Of a stretch of DNA of 63,203 bases, positions 18,789 to 27,381 are shown piece by piece. Position 1 is the stretch's first letter, and each line of letters starts with the position of its first letter. This stretch comes from Clostridia bacterium. Lineage in GTDB: Bacteria; Bacillota; Clostridia; UMGS1883. The notes beneath the pieces were generated by a model. The model was not told the origin of the DNA, did no database searches, and saw only the letters and a program-made list of their open reading frames with translations. The position numbers were made by a program, and so were the translations under genes. The stretch is taken from NCBI GenBank assembly GCA_017472685.1, contig JAFUOO010000021.1, positions 1 through 63,203 on the forward strand. Direction: 5' to 3'.

Positions 18789-21185
18789 ATGGCAAAAATC
18801 AAATCAAAAACACTTCCCGCAATTGCAATGCGCGGGCTTGTAGTTTTTCCCCACATGGTATTTCATTTTGATGTTATAAGGAAAAAGTCTATCCGTGCAT
18901 TGGAAATTGCAAGCGAAGGCGACGGATTGGTATTTCTTACAGCACAAAAGGACATAAGCATAGAAGAACCAACAGCTAAGGATGTTTTTAAAACAGGCAC
19001 AGTTGTAAAAATAAAGCAGTTTCTCCGTTTGCCCGGTGAAGGCATCAGAGTTCTGGCAGAGGGTGTATGCCGCGCAACATATATCTCGATGGATACATCG
19101 GGCAGCTATATAGTTGCAACAATTACTGAAGCAAATTCCAGCTTCAAAACCCTTGGTAGCGAGGAATACAGCGCAATTTCAAGGCAGATTCATTCTTTGA
19201 TTGACCTTTATTTCCGTGCCAACACAAAAGCCTCGCCCGACACTCTCATTGCAGGCATCAACGAAGAAAGCCCCTCCACCCTGGCAGATTCTATCGCTGA
19301 AAGCTTCCTTGCTGAAATTGAAGATAAGCAGAAAATTCTTGAAACAAAGAATGTAAAGAACAGGCTTCTTCTTTTGATTGACTACCTCATCCGTGAGGTA
19401 AAGGTGCTGCAGGTTGAATCTGACATTATGATGCGCGTAAAAGAGCAGATGGACGAAAACAACCGCGAATACTTCCTCCGTGAGGAAGCAAAGGCAATTG
19501 CCTCAGAGCTTGGCGAAAAGGACGGCAATTTGAAGGATGTTGAGGAATACGAAAAGAAGCTTGTCTCCCTTTCCTGCCCCGATTATGTTGCCGAAAGAAT
19601 TAAAAAGGAGCTCGACAGGCTTACGCGCCTCAGCCCTCAGTCGCCTGAATCGGCTATTGCAAGAGGTTATCTTGACACAATTTTCGACCTTCCGTGGAAT
19701 AAAACAACAGACGAAATTTTAGACATTGCTACCTCCAAAAAGATAATTGAGCGTGACCATTACGGAATGAAGGATGTAAAAGACAGAATTATTGAGCATC
19801 TCGCCGTGCATAACCTTACAGGCGGCAAGGCGCCTGCTATTCTCTGTCTTTACGGACCTCCAGGTGTTGGCAAAACATCTATTGTAAAATCCCTTGCAGA
19901 AGCAATGGGCAGAAATTATACACGAATTTCTTTGGGCGGTGTCCGTGACGAAGCTGAAATCATGGGTCACAGACGCACTTATGTAGGCGCACTTCCCGGT
20001 AGAATTATCAACGCTCTTATTAAGGCAAAATCTGCAAACCCCGTAATTTTGCTTGATGAAATCGACAAGCTCTCTCGTGATTATAAGGGTGACCCTGCCT
20101 CGGCGCTGTTGGAGGTGCTTGATTCAAACCAGAATAATGCTTTTACAGACCACTATATGGAAATCCCCGTGGATTTATCAAAGGTTATGTTTATAACAAC
20201 TGCAAACGATTTATCCACTGTTTCCAGACCGCTTCTTGACAGAATGGAATTAATAGAAGTCCCGGGCTATACCGAAGAGGAAAAGAGCGAAATCGCAACA
20301 AGGCATCTTCTTCCCAAGCAGCTTAAGCTTCATGGCTTGAAGAAGACACAGGTAAAAATTGCACCTTTTGTTATCTCTGACATTATCAACGGCTATACAA
20401 AGGAATCAGGCGTTCGTACACTTGAGCGAACAATAGCCTCCGTTCTGAGAAAATGCGCTGTTGAGCTCTCTGAAGGCGAAAAGAAAAGCATCAATGTTAC
20501 CAAGGCTGTGCTTGAAAAATACCTCGGTGCACCTAAATACACCTTTGACAAAGCGTCAAATGAGGGTGAGGTCGGCGTTGTAACAGGTCTGGCATGGACA
20601 CAGGTGGGCGGAGACACACTTTCAATCGAAGTAAATGTTATGGAGGGCACGGGCAAAGTAGAGCTCACTGGGAGTCTGGGTGATGTTATGAAGGAGTCTG
20701 CAAAGGCGGCTATTTCCTACATACGTTCAAAGGCAGATACTTATTCAATCGACCCCTCCTTCTATAAAAGCCGCGATATTCATATTCATGTACCCGAGGG
20801 CGCAACACCTAAGGACGGTCCCAGCGCAGGAATTACGATTGCAACTGCACTTGTAAGCGCACTTACACAGCGCTGTGTAAAGCCATGCCTTGCAATGACA
20901 GGCGAAATCACAATCCGAGGCAGAGTGCTTGCCATAGGCGGCTTGAAGGAAAAGGTGCTTGCAGCATATCGTAGCGGTATCGACACAATTATTATTCCCC
21001 GTGAAAACGAAAAGGATTTAAAGGATATTCCCGAAAATATTCGCAAAAAAATAGCATTCAGGCTTGTTTCATCAGCTGATGAGGTTATAGGCACAGCCCT
21101 TTTGCCCGCAAAAAGCAAAAAGGATGATGGTGTTTTCAAAGCCTCAAAGGCAAGAAGCAGTCAGCACAAAGGAGTAACGGCATGA
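18789..21185 (+). CDS. lon: ATP-dependent protease Lon
   Basis: A cytoplasmic AAA+ protease degrading misfolded and regulatory proteins. About 798 residues carry the N-terminal LON substrate-binding domain (to about 200), Walker A GPPGVGKTS (near 353), Walker B VILLDEIDKL, and the C-terminal Ser-Lys protease domain with KDGPSAGIT (near 677) and GGLKEKVLAA. The ATG at 18789 is preferred over a GTG nine bases upstream because AAAGG is too close to the GTG. The stop overlaps the engB start (ATGA). Confidence 0.98.
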   Translation: MAKIKSKTLPAIAMRGLVVFPHMVFHFDVIRKKSIRALEIASEGDGLVFLTAQKDISIEEPTAKDVFKTGTVVKIKQFLRLPGEGIRVLAEGVCRATYISMDTSGSYIVATITEANSSFKTLGSEEYSAISRQIHSLIDLYFRANTKASPDTLIAGINEESPSTLADSIAESFLAEIEDKQKILETKNVKNRLLLLIDYLIREVKVLQVESDIMMRVKEQMDENNREYFLREEAKAIASELGEKDGNLKDVEEYEKKLVSLSCPDYVAERIKKELDRLTRLSPQSPESAIARGYLDTIFDLPWNKTTDEILDIATSKKIIERDHYGMKDVKDRIIEHLAVHNLTGGKAPAILCLYGPPGVGKTSIVKSLAEAMGRNYTRISLGGVRDEAEIMGHRRTYVGALPGRIINALIKAKSANPVILLDEIDKLSRDYKGDPASALLEVLDSNQNNAFTDHYMEIPVDLSKVMFITTANDLSTVSRPLLDRMELIEVPGYTEEEKSEIATRHLLPKQLKLHGLKKTQVKIAPFVISDIINGYTKESGVRTLERTIASVLRKCAVELSEGEKKSINVTKAVLEKYLGAPKYTFDKASNEGEVGVVTGLAWTQVGGDTLSIEVNVMEGTGKVELTGSLGDVMKESAKAAISYIRSKADTYSIDPSFYKSRDIHIHVPEGATPKDGPSAGITIATALVSALTQRCVKPCLAMTGEITIRGRVLAIGGLKEKVLAAYRSGIDTIIIPRENEKDLKDIPENIRKKIAFRLVSSADEVIGTALLPAKSKKDDGVFKASKARSSQHKGVTA

Positions 21186-21775
21186 ACATACACAACGCTT
21201 CACTTACAATATCGGCTGTAAATCCCAAGCAGTACCCCGACACACCCTTCCCCGACATTGCCTTTGCAGGCAGAAGTAACGTAGGTAAGTCAAGCTTTAT
21301 CAACAAGCTTTTAAACCGAAAGAGCCTTGCCCGCACAAGCTCAAAGCCCGGTAAAACAGCTACAATTAATTTTTATAACATCGATAACACTATTAATTTT
21401 GTTGACCTTCCCGGCTACGGCTACGCACAGGTAAGCAAGGAGGAAAAAGCAAAATGGGGCAAAATGATAGAAACCTATCTCAATAGTCGCGAAAACCTGA
21501 AAATTACTGCTCTTTTAGTCGATGCACGCCATAAGCCCACACAAGAGGATGCGGTTATGGCGGATTGGATAAGAGAAAGGCACGGCTATCTTCTCATTTT
21601 TGTTACCAAATGCGACAAAATTGCAAAAACAAAATTGAATGACCATCTTGACGAAATCTATTACGCATTGAACTTAACAGACGATGATATTATGATTCCA
21701 TTCTCTGCCGAAACAGGGCTTGGTGTTGACGATGCCTGGGAAGCAATATGCGAAATATGCGAGGTTGAGAAATAA
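21182..21775 (+). CDS. engB: Ribosome-biogenesis GTPase EngB (YsxC/YihA)
   Basis: An essential GTPase needed for 50S assembly; 197 residues. G1 is FAGRSNVGKSSFINKL (about 30-45), G3 is DLPGYGYA, G4 is TKCDK. The conserved SSKPGKTATINFYNI switch is present. The ATG overlaps the lon stop by four bases; lon-engB is a conserved Firmicute pair. A bidirectional terminator follows. Confidence 0.97.
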   Translation: MNIHNASLTISAVNPKQYPDTPFPDIAFAGRSNVGKSSFINKLLNRKSLARTSSKPGKTATINFYNIDNTINFVDLPGYGYAQVSKEEKAKWGKMIETYLNSRENLKITALLVDARHKPTQEDAVMADWIRERHGYLLIFVTKCDKIAKTKLNDHLDEIYYALNLTDDDIMIPFSAETGLGVDDAWEAICEICEVEK

Positions 21776-21781
21776 GAGAAC

Positions 21782-21812
21782 AAAAAATACCGCCATATGG
21801 CGGTATTTTTTT
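21782..21812. terminator. Bidirectional terminator between engB and the Cys-rich gene
   Basis: A 7-bp GC stem (TACCGCC with GGCGGTA) is flanked by A and T runs of six or more, so it works for both converging transcripts. It overlaps the stop of the minus-strand gene. Confidence 0.9.
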
Positions 21813-22623
21813 AGTCGCAACTATTTTCTTCGTCAGCACAGCCGCGTCTGGGAGGGAAAAATTCGTCCACGGGGAAAGAAATGTTTTCAAAAATATTGCA
21901 GGGGTCGTCAACGGTTGACGCCACACATTCCTTTTCGGGGATGCAGAAGTCATATGCAGGAATAAGCAGCTGTACATTTCTTTCAAGCTTAACGATTGTA
22001 AAGAGACCCAATGAAACGTACACATTTCTGCCTCCATCACCCATTACGCCCACAAAGCGGTCGTCAAACACACGCCTTACGCAGTCGGGAATGTTGCATA
22101 CATCAATTTCCTCGCCGGGAATGTTGCAGCTGTCGCAACGGTCGGCAATTTTTGCACCCAGGCATATGGGGTCAACGACTTCAACCACAGCCTTGGGAAG
22201 ATTTGTTTTCTGCCAGGTCTGAGGATCAAAGCTGTCCTCTTTGTATCTGGATTCAAAAATCTTTGCGTTGCCCTCACTGCCGAAAAGCACAACCTTTTTG
22301 TTAAAGGTTGCCAAGCCTTCAACACATACAGGGCGCGACACGCCTGTGTACACATCAAGTGTAATTTTAAAGAAATAATTTAAATCAACGGTATAATAGC
22401 CTTTGTTGAAGGGCATTTGCTCCGTATTGGTAAATACCCATACAACCTCGCTCTTTTTGCATTTTACATCCACAGCACGGTTTACTATTTCCTGCCCTGT
22501 CTCGGTAAGATAAACCCTCAGGCACTCAATACATTCCTTGCTTCGGCAGGAGTCGTAAACCTGCTGGGTCTGTATACACACTTTTTCACGGCATCCGAAT
22601 GAGCTTGTTATATTTTCATCCAT
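21811..22623 (-). CDS. Cys-rich conserved clostridial protein of unknown function
   Basis: A 270-residue soluble protein with about 19 cysteines, in pairs such as C-R-S-K-E-C-I-E-C near residue 26 and CDSCNIPGEEIDVC near 163. Segments VFTNTEQMPFNKGYYTVDL, AVVEVVDPICLGAKI and YVSLGLFTIVKLERNVQLLIPAYDFC are the recognisable conserved core; I recall similar unannotated proteins in other Clostridia. There is no signal peptide or membrane segment. A spore-layer protein is possible given the Cys content, but this is a guess. Its Shine-Dalgarno follows directly on a terminator-like hairpin. Confidence 0.75.
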   Translation of the reverse strand: MDENITSSFGCREKVCIQTQQVYDSCRSKECIECLRVYLTETGQEIVNRAVDVKCKKSEVVWVFTNTEQMPFNKGYYTVDLNYFFKITLDVYTGVSRPVCVEGLATFNKKVVLFGSEGNAKIFESRYKEDSFDPQTWQKTNLPKAVVEVVDPICLGAKIADRCDSCNIPGEEIDVCNIPDCVRRVFDDRFVGVMGDGGRNVYVSLGLFTIVKLERNVQLLIPAYDFCIPEKECVASTVDDPCNIFENISFPVDEFFPPRRGCADEENSCD

Positions 22624-22642
22624 ACAAATACCTCCAAATAAA

Positions 22643-22677
22643 AATACTATGTAGTAAGCTACACACTACATAGTATT
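22643..22677 (-). terminator. 13-bp perfect inverted repeat, terminator of radA-SDR unit
   Basis: AATACTATGTAGT and its complement flank a 9-base loop, and on the minus strand the stem runs into TTTTTATTT and then the GGAGG of the next gene. It follows the SDR stop codon by about 20 bases. Its symmetry would also suit an operator. Confidence 0.75.
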
Positions 22678-22698
22678 CAGGAAACCGTATTTTGCTAC

Positions 22699-23427
22699 TT
22701 AAATAAACCCACCGTCACAAACAAGGGTCTGCCCTGTAATAAAGCTTGCCTTATCGCTTGCAAGGAAATATACCGCTTCGGCAACCTCGCTTGGCTTTCC
22801 AATTCTTCCCACTGCGGTTTCCTCGGCAAGTAATGCCATATCTTCCACGGTAAGATGCGCATTCATCTTGGTGTCAATAACACCGGGTGCAACGCAGTTA
22901 ACACGTATACCCGAGGGGCCGTACTCTTTTGCCAGGGACTCTGTAAGTGAAATCACCGCCGCCTTTGTTGCACTGTAATGAGCCTCGCAGGAAGCACCCT
23001 TAACGCCCCAGATGCTCGACACATTGACAATACTGCCCTGCTTTTTTTCGAGCATATCACCAAGTGCCAGCTGACACATGTTGAAAACACCCGTTACGTT
23101 GATATCAAAAATCCTTTGCCATTCCTCTATGGTAATATCCAAAAACAGCTTTTGCTGTGCGATACCGGAATTATTTACGAGTACATCAGCCTTGCCGATT
23201 TTTTCGTGAAAATCAGAAAACAGCTTTTCAGCCTCTTCTCTTGACGAAACATCGCACTTAAAGCATTCACAGACAACTTCTCCGTTAAGCTCGGCACAGA
23301 GCCTTTCTGCGCTTTCCTTGTCGGTGTTATACACAACACCAACGTTATAGCCCTTTTGTGCAAAGGTGCGTGCAACAGCGCTTCCAATACCGCCGCTTCC
23401 GCCTGTTATAAGCACATTCTTTCTCAT
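22699..23427 (-). CDS. SDR family oxidoreductase (FabG-like)
   Basis: An NAD(P)-dependent short-chain dehydrogenase/reductase of 242 residues. It has the Rossmann motif TGGSGGIGSAV (8-18), NNSGIAQ, the catalytic Ser in NVSSIWGVKGA, YSATKAA (Tyr-xxx-Lys near 151-155), and the C-terminal FITGQTLVCDGG. It resembles 3-oxoacyl-ACP reductases, but no other fatty-acid genes are nearby, so the substrate is open. It overlaps the radA stop by four bases. Confidence 0.88.
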   Translation of the reverse strand: MRKNVLITGGSGGIGSAVARTFAQKGYNVGVVYNTDKESAERLCAELNGEVVCECFKCDVSSREEAEKLFSDFHEKIGKADVLVNNSGIAQQKLFLDITIEEWQRIFDINVTGVFNMCQLALGDMLEKKQGSIVNVSSIWGVKGASCEAHYSATKAAVISLTESLAKEYGPSGIRVNCVAPGVIDTKMNAHLTVEDMALLAEETAVGRIGKPSEVAEAVYFLASDKASFITGQTLVCDGGFI

Positions 23428-24782
23428 TTTTCGTCTCCTTTAATATATGCCACTACATCGCCTAAGTTTCTGACGCTCACAATCTGTATCCCCTCTGTTT
23501 TTTCAATTGCGCCTAAGGCATCAAAGGGCATCATACATTTTTTAAAGCCCATCTTTTTGCTTTCGTTAAGCCTTCGCTGTGCCATGGAAACAGTTCTAAG
23601 CTCGCCCGTCAGACCAACCTCGCCGAAGAATGTCATGTCCTCAGGCAAGGGCTTATTCATATAGCAGGATATTATCGCGCACACAATGCCTAAATCACAG
23701 GCGTTTTCAGGTATCCTGATGCCGCCTGTAACGTTTATATAAATATCATTCTCGCTCATTTTGAAGCCCAGTGCCTTTTCGATAACAGCACTCATAAGCG
23801 TAAGGCGGTTGTAGTCAACACCGTCGCTTGTTCGTCTCGGTGCGGCAAAGCTTGTTTTAACACACAATGCCTGGATTTCGGCAAGTATTGGTCTTGTGCC
23901 TTCAACTGCACACACAACAGCACTGCCGGGCACATCAACCGGTCTGCCCGATAAAAGCATCAGCGATGGGTCGGGCACATCAACAAGCCCCTTATCCCGC
24001 ATTTCAAAAACACCAATTTCATCCGTTGAGCCGAAACGGTTTTTGACAGCGCGTACAATGCGGTAGCTCTGATGCCTTTCACCCTCGAAATACAGCACGC
24101 AGTCAACCATATGCTCCAAAACTCTCGGTCCTGCAATGCTACCCTCTTTTGTTACATGACCAACAATAAAGAAGGTAATGCCCTTTTCCTTTGCGATTTT
24201 CATAAAACGGAGGGTGCATTCTCTTACCTGCCCCACGCTGCCGGGCGCAGAAGACAGCTCTGAGGAATAAATTGTCTGCACAGAGTCAATAACACATACC
24301 CTTGCACCATTTGACTCTACTGCATCTACAATGCTGTCAAGGTCGGTTTCGTTGCACACAAGCATGTCGGAATTTTTTATGCCAAGCCTTTCGGCACGGA
24401 TTTTAATCTGCTTTTCGCTTTCCTCGCCCGAAACATACAAAACGGGCTCTGTTTTTGCACAGTAGGATGCCACCTGCAGTAAAAGGGTTGACTTACCGAT
24501 ACCGGGCTCACCGCCGCAAAGCACAAGGCTGCCCTTCACAATGCCGCCGCCCAAAACCCTGTCAAGCTCGCAGCTTCCCGAGGCTGTGCGCTCCTCGTTT
24601 TCCATTGTAATTTCGTCTATCTTCTTAACCTCGGTCTCTTTAACCCTTTCGCTTGCAACGCTTGTTCTCTCTGCCTTTTCCTCAATAAAGCTCATGAAGG
24701 TTTCGCAGGAGGGGCATTTACCAAGCCATTTTACGGCCTCGTAGCCGCATTCCTTACAAACAAAAACTGTCTTTTGCTTCAT
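23424..24782 (-). CDS. radA: DNA repair protein RadA
   Basis: A RecA-like helicase aiding branch migration in recombination and repair. About 452 residues: an N-terminal zinc finger (CKECGYEAVKWLGKCPSC), Walker A GGEPGIGKSTLL, the RadA-specific KNRFGSTDEIG and a C-terminal Lon-like domain. The ATG at 24782 is used because the upstream in-frame TTG overlaps the AAAGGA ribosome binding site. It is co-transcribed with the SDR gene, an unusual partner. Confidence 0.96.
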   Translation of the reverse strand: MKQKTVFVCKECGYEAVKWLGKCPSCETFMSFIEEKAERTSVASERVKETEVKKIDEITMENEERTASGSCELDRVLGGGIVKGSLVLCGGEPGIGKSTLLLQVASYCAKTEPVLYVSGEESEKQIKIRAERLGIKNSDMLVCNETDLDSIVDAVESNGARVCVIDSVQTIYSSELSSAPGSVGQVRECTLRFMKIAKEKGITFFIVGHVTKEGSIAGPRVLEHMVDCVLYFEGERHQSYRIVRAVKNRFGSTDEIGVFEMRDKGLVDVPDPSLMLLSGRPVDVPGSAVVCAVEGTRPILAEIQALCVKTSFAAPRRTSDGVDYNRLTLMSAVIEKALGFKMSENDIYINVTGGIRIPENACDLGIVCAIISCYMNKPLPEDMTFFGEVGLTGELRTVSMAQRRLNESKKMGFKKCMMPFDALGAIEKTEGIQIVSVRNLGDVVAYIKGDEK

Positions 24783-24812
24783 ACAATTCAATCCTTTAAA
24801 ACAATTTATTTA

Positions 24813-24841
24813 ATTATATCAAACCATGTCATATTTTTCAA
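24813..24841 (-). promoter_or_regulatory. Sigma-A promoter of radA
   Basis: TTGAAA (24836-24841) and TATAAT (24813-24818) on the minus strand are separated by 17 bases. It is divergent from the DUF4364 promoter. Confidence 0.8.
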
Positions 24842-24879
24842 TATTTTTCAAATTAATTATAGCATATTTCCCCACTTTG

Positions 24880-24888
24880 TGTTATAAT
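24880..24888 (+). promoter_or_regulatory. Extended -10 promoter of the DUF4364 gene
   Basis: TGTTATAAT gives a full -10 with the TGn extension. The corresponding -35 is weak, as expected for extended -10 promoters. The start codon is about 30 bases downstream. Confidence 0.7.
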
Positions 24889-24918
24889 GATTTTACATAT
24901 GCAATTTGAGGTGAATTT

Positions 24919-25458
24919 ATGGACTACCATTTTGATTCCAAAGAGGATGTTAAGTTAATTATCCTCTCTGTTATAAACGATTTCAATATACCTATCACAA
25001 ACGCAATGATAGTTGATACGGTGCTTGCGCATTCCTTTGTTGAGTATATCGACATAATGCAGTATCTTCATGATCTGACCGAAACACAGATGGTCACCTA
25101 CTATATTGAAAACGAAACAAGGTATTATTCTCTCACGCCCAAGGGCAAGGATGCCGTAAGCTTTTTTTCTTCAAAAATCCCCCTTACGGTACGAGAAAGA
25201 CTTTTTGAAACAGCAAAGGAAAATGCCAAGGCATTTATGAACGACGAATCTGTTCAGGCAACCTATGAAAAAGCCAATGATTTTGAATATAACGTTATAT
25301 TGCGCATTATCGAGCGTGGCGGTGACATATTCAATTTAAAGCTTACCGTGGGCACAGAAAGCATGGCAAAAGCAATGTGCGGCCGCTTCAAGCGTGACCC
25401 GCAGAGCTTCTACACAAATGTTTTTTCAATGCTTATTGATTCTGAGGGTGAAAATTAA
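24919..25458 (+). CDS. DUF4364 winged-helix protein
   Basis: A 179-residue protein whose first 75 residues (DVKLIILSVINDFNIPITNAMIV... to YYSLTPKGKDAV) form a winged helix of the PadR/MarR type, with a C-terminal domain typical of the DUF4364 family. Probably a DNA-binding regulator; targets are unknown. It stands divergent to radA and 85 bases upstream of galK, which has its own promoter. Confidence 0.85.
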   Translation: MDYHFDSKEDVKLIILSVINDFNIPITNAMIVDTVLAHSFVEYIDIMQYLHDLTETQMVTYYIENETRYYSLTPKGKDAVSFFSSKIPLTVRERLFETAKENAKAFMNDESVQATYEKANDFEYNVILRIIERGGDIFNLKLTVGTESMAKAMCGRFKRDPQSFYTNVFSMLIDSEGEN

Positions 25459-25478
25459 CAGTTTTTGAATATTAAACC

Positions 25479-25507
25479 TTGACTAAATTTTAAGTAAATT
25501 ATATAAT
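25479..25507 (+). promoter_or_regulatory. Sigma-A promoter of galK
   Basis: TTGACT (25479-25484) and TATAAT (25502-25507) are separated by 17 bases, followed by an A/T-rich leader and AAAAGGAG before the ATG. Confidence 0.85.
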
Positions 25508-25543
25508 TAAAATATACAAATATATGTAAAAGGAGTTAGAGAA

Positions 25544-26731
25544 ATGACAATTGCAGAATTAAAAAAGGAATTCGTCAAGTACTACGGCGGCAGCGAAGAT
25601 GATATCCGCATTTTTATGTCTCCCGGTCGTGTAAACCTCATTGGCGAACATACTGACTATTGCGGCGGCTTTGTTTTCCCCGCAGCTATCACAATGGGTA
25701 CATACATTGCAGCAAGAAAGACTGATGACAAAATCATCAAGATGCGTGCAACAGACCTTCCCGACTATGTTGAAGCTGATGCTACACGTATCAATGACTA
25801 CAAGCACCTTAGCTGGGGTAACTATCAGTTAGGTGTTGCAGCAGAGCTCGAAAAGAGAGGCTACGAAATCGTAGGCTGTGAGCTCCTCTTTGATGACACA
25901 ATTCCTCATGGTGGCGGTCTTTCCTCCTCTGCAGCTATTGAAGTTGCTACAGCTATCACATTTGCAACATTCTCCAACGAATTAAAGGGTATTACAGAGC
26001 CCCTTGATATGATTGAAATGGCTCTTTGCGGTCAGGGCGCAGAAAACAACTACTGCGGCGTTAACTGCGGTATTATGGACCAGTTCGCTTCCGCTATGGG
26101 CAAAAAGGACCACGTAATCTTCCTTGATTGCAGAAAGCTCGAAGATTACAAGCTTGTTCCCCTTAAGATGGACGGCTACAAGATTGTTATTTCTAACACA
26201 AATAAGAAGAGAAGTCTTGCTGACAGTAAGTATAATGAAAGAAGATCTGAAACAGAAGAAGGCTTGGCAGAATTACAGCAGGCTCTTCCCAATGCTACAT
26301 GCCTCGGTGACATTTCTCTCCAGGAATTTGAAGCTAACAAGCACCTTATCAAGCGCGACATCGTGCGTCAGAGAGTAACTCATGTTATTGAAGAAGACGA
26401 CAGAGTATTAAAGTCCATCGAAGCATTACAGAAGGGCGATATTCTCGAATTTGGCCGTCTTATCAATGCCAGCGGCGACTCTCTCAGAGACCTTTACGAA
26501 GTAACAGGTAAAGAGCTTGACACTCTTGTTGCCGAAGCAAGAAAGATTGACGGCACAATCGGCTCCAGAATGACAGGTGCAGGCTTCGGCGGTTGCACAA
26601 TGAGCATTGTTCGTGAAGATGCAGTTGAAAAGTTCATTGAAGAAGTTGGTAAGGCTTATAAAGAAATTATAGGCTACAGTGCTTCCTTCTATGTAGATGA
26701 TATCGGTGACGGTGGTCACGAAGTGAAGTAA
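25544..26731 (+). CDS. galK: Galactokinase
   Basis: GHMP kinase phosphorylating galactose to galactose-1-phosphate (Leloir pathway). The 395-residue protein has the galactokinase signature GRVNLIGEHTDYCGG (about 28-42), the GHMP ATP loop PHGGGLSSSAAIE (about 123-135), and GAGFGGCTMS near 345. galT and galE are not adjacent. Codon use is strongly biased (regular GCT/GAC/AAG use), suggesting high expression. A terminator follows 13 bases after the stop. Confidence 0.95.
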   Translation: MTIAELKKEFVKYYGGSEDDIRIFMSPGRVNLIGEHTDYCGGFVFPAAITMGTYIAARKTDDKIIKMRATDLPDYVEADATRINDYKHLSWGNYQLGVAAELEKRGYEIVGCELLFDDTIPHGGGLSSSAAIEVATAITFATFSNELKGITEPLDMIEMALCGQGAENNYCGVNCGIMDQFASAMGKKDHVIFLDCRKLEDYKLVPLKMDGYKIVISNTNKKRSLADSKYNERRSETEEGLAELQQALPNATCLGDISLQEFEANKHLIKRDIVRQRVTHVIEEDDRVLKSIEALQKGDILEFGRLINASGDSLRDLYEVTGKELDTLVAEARKIDGTIGSRMTGAGFGGCTMSIVREDAVEKFIEEVGKAYKEIIGYSASFYVDDIGDGGHEVK

Positions 26732-26744
26732 TTTTACTTAAGCG

Positions 26745-26771
26745 CGGGGAGTATTCTTTACTCCCCGTTTT
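26745..26771 (+). terminator. Terminator after galK, abutting the next ribosome binding site
   Basis: A 9-bp stem (CGGGGAGTA with TACTCCCCG) followed by TTTTATTT. The GGAGG of the next gene begins right after the T tract, so the downstream gene depends on read-through or on a promoter within galK. Confidence 0.88.
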
Positions 26772-26784
26772 ATTTGGAGGCAAT

Positions 26785-27366
26785 ATGTCAAAAGTTAAAT
26801 TTATAATCCCCATACTTATTCTGGTTGTGCTTTTACTGTCTGCATTTGTGTTTTTGCACTTTCGGGGTGCAACTGTAATTTCAGCCGACGGCAGAGAAGA
26901 CATTTCCTTTCCCATAACTCAATTTTGTCAGGACGATGCACGCTGGAGCAGCGACAAGCTCGGTGCGTCACGCTATACAATGAAAACATCCGGCTGCATT
27001 ACAACCTCCATTGCCACTGCCTTAAGCCGTGGTCTGGACGAAATTACCCCGGGCGAGCTTAACAAAGCATTTTCCGAAAATGGCGTTTATGATACAGACG
27101 GCAATATTCAGTGGGCTAAGCTTGATGCTTTAGGGTATAAAGCTGATGTACTCTCCGAGGTTTCCGAGGATGAAATATATGCAAATCTTAAAAACGGTCA
27201 GTTTCCCATTGTCCGAGTACGTGTTAACGGAACGGGAAATTTCCATTATGTGCTCATTGTGGGAGTGGAAAATGGTGAATATATCTGCATGGACCCTTTA
27301 AAAGATGAGCTCACTCCCCTTTCCGCCTATTTAAATAAGGTTTACGCAGTCCGCGTAGTGTATTGA
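26785..27366 (+). CDS. Membrane-anchored C39-like cysteine peptidase domain protein
   Basis: A 193-residue protein with one N-terminal transmembrane anchor (about 5-26) and an extracellular papain-like domain of the C39-like family. The putative catalytic Cys is in TSGCITTSIATAL (near 70), the His in NFHYVLIVGVENG (near 152) and the Asp in CMDPL (near 169). Such domains usually cleave peptides or cell-wall-linked targets, but activity is not proven by sequence. Its partner downstream is a four-helix membrane protein three bases after its stop. Confidence 0.72.
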   Translation: MSKVKFIIPILILVVLLLSAFVFLHFRGATVISADGREDISFPITQFCQDDARWSSDKLGASRYTMKTSGCITTSIATALSRGLDEITPGELNKAFSENGVYDTDGNIQWAKLDALGYKADVLSEVSEDEIYANLKNGQFPIVRVRVNGTGNFHYVLIVGVENGEYICMDPLKDELTPLSAYLNKVYAVRVVY

Positions 27367-27381
27367 GGAGTGCATAGCTTT

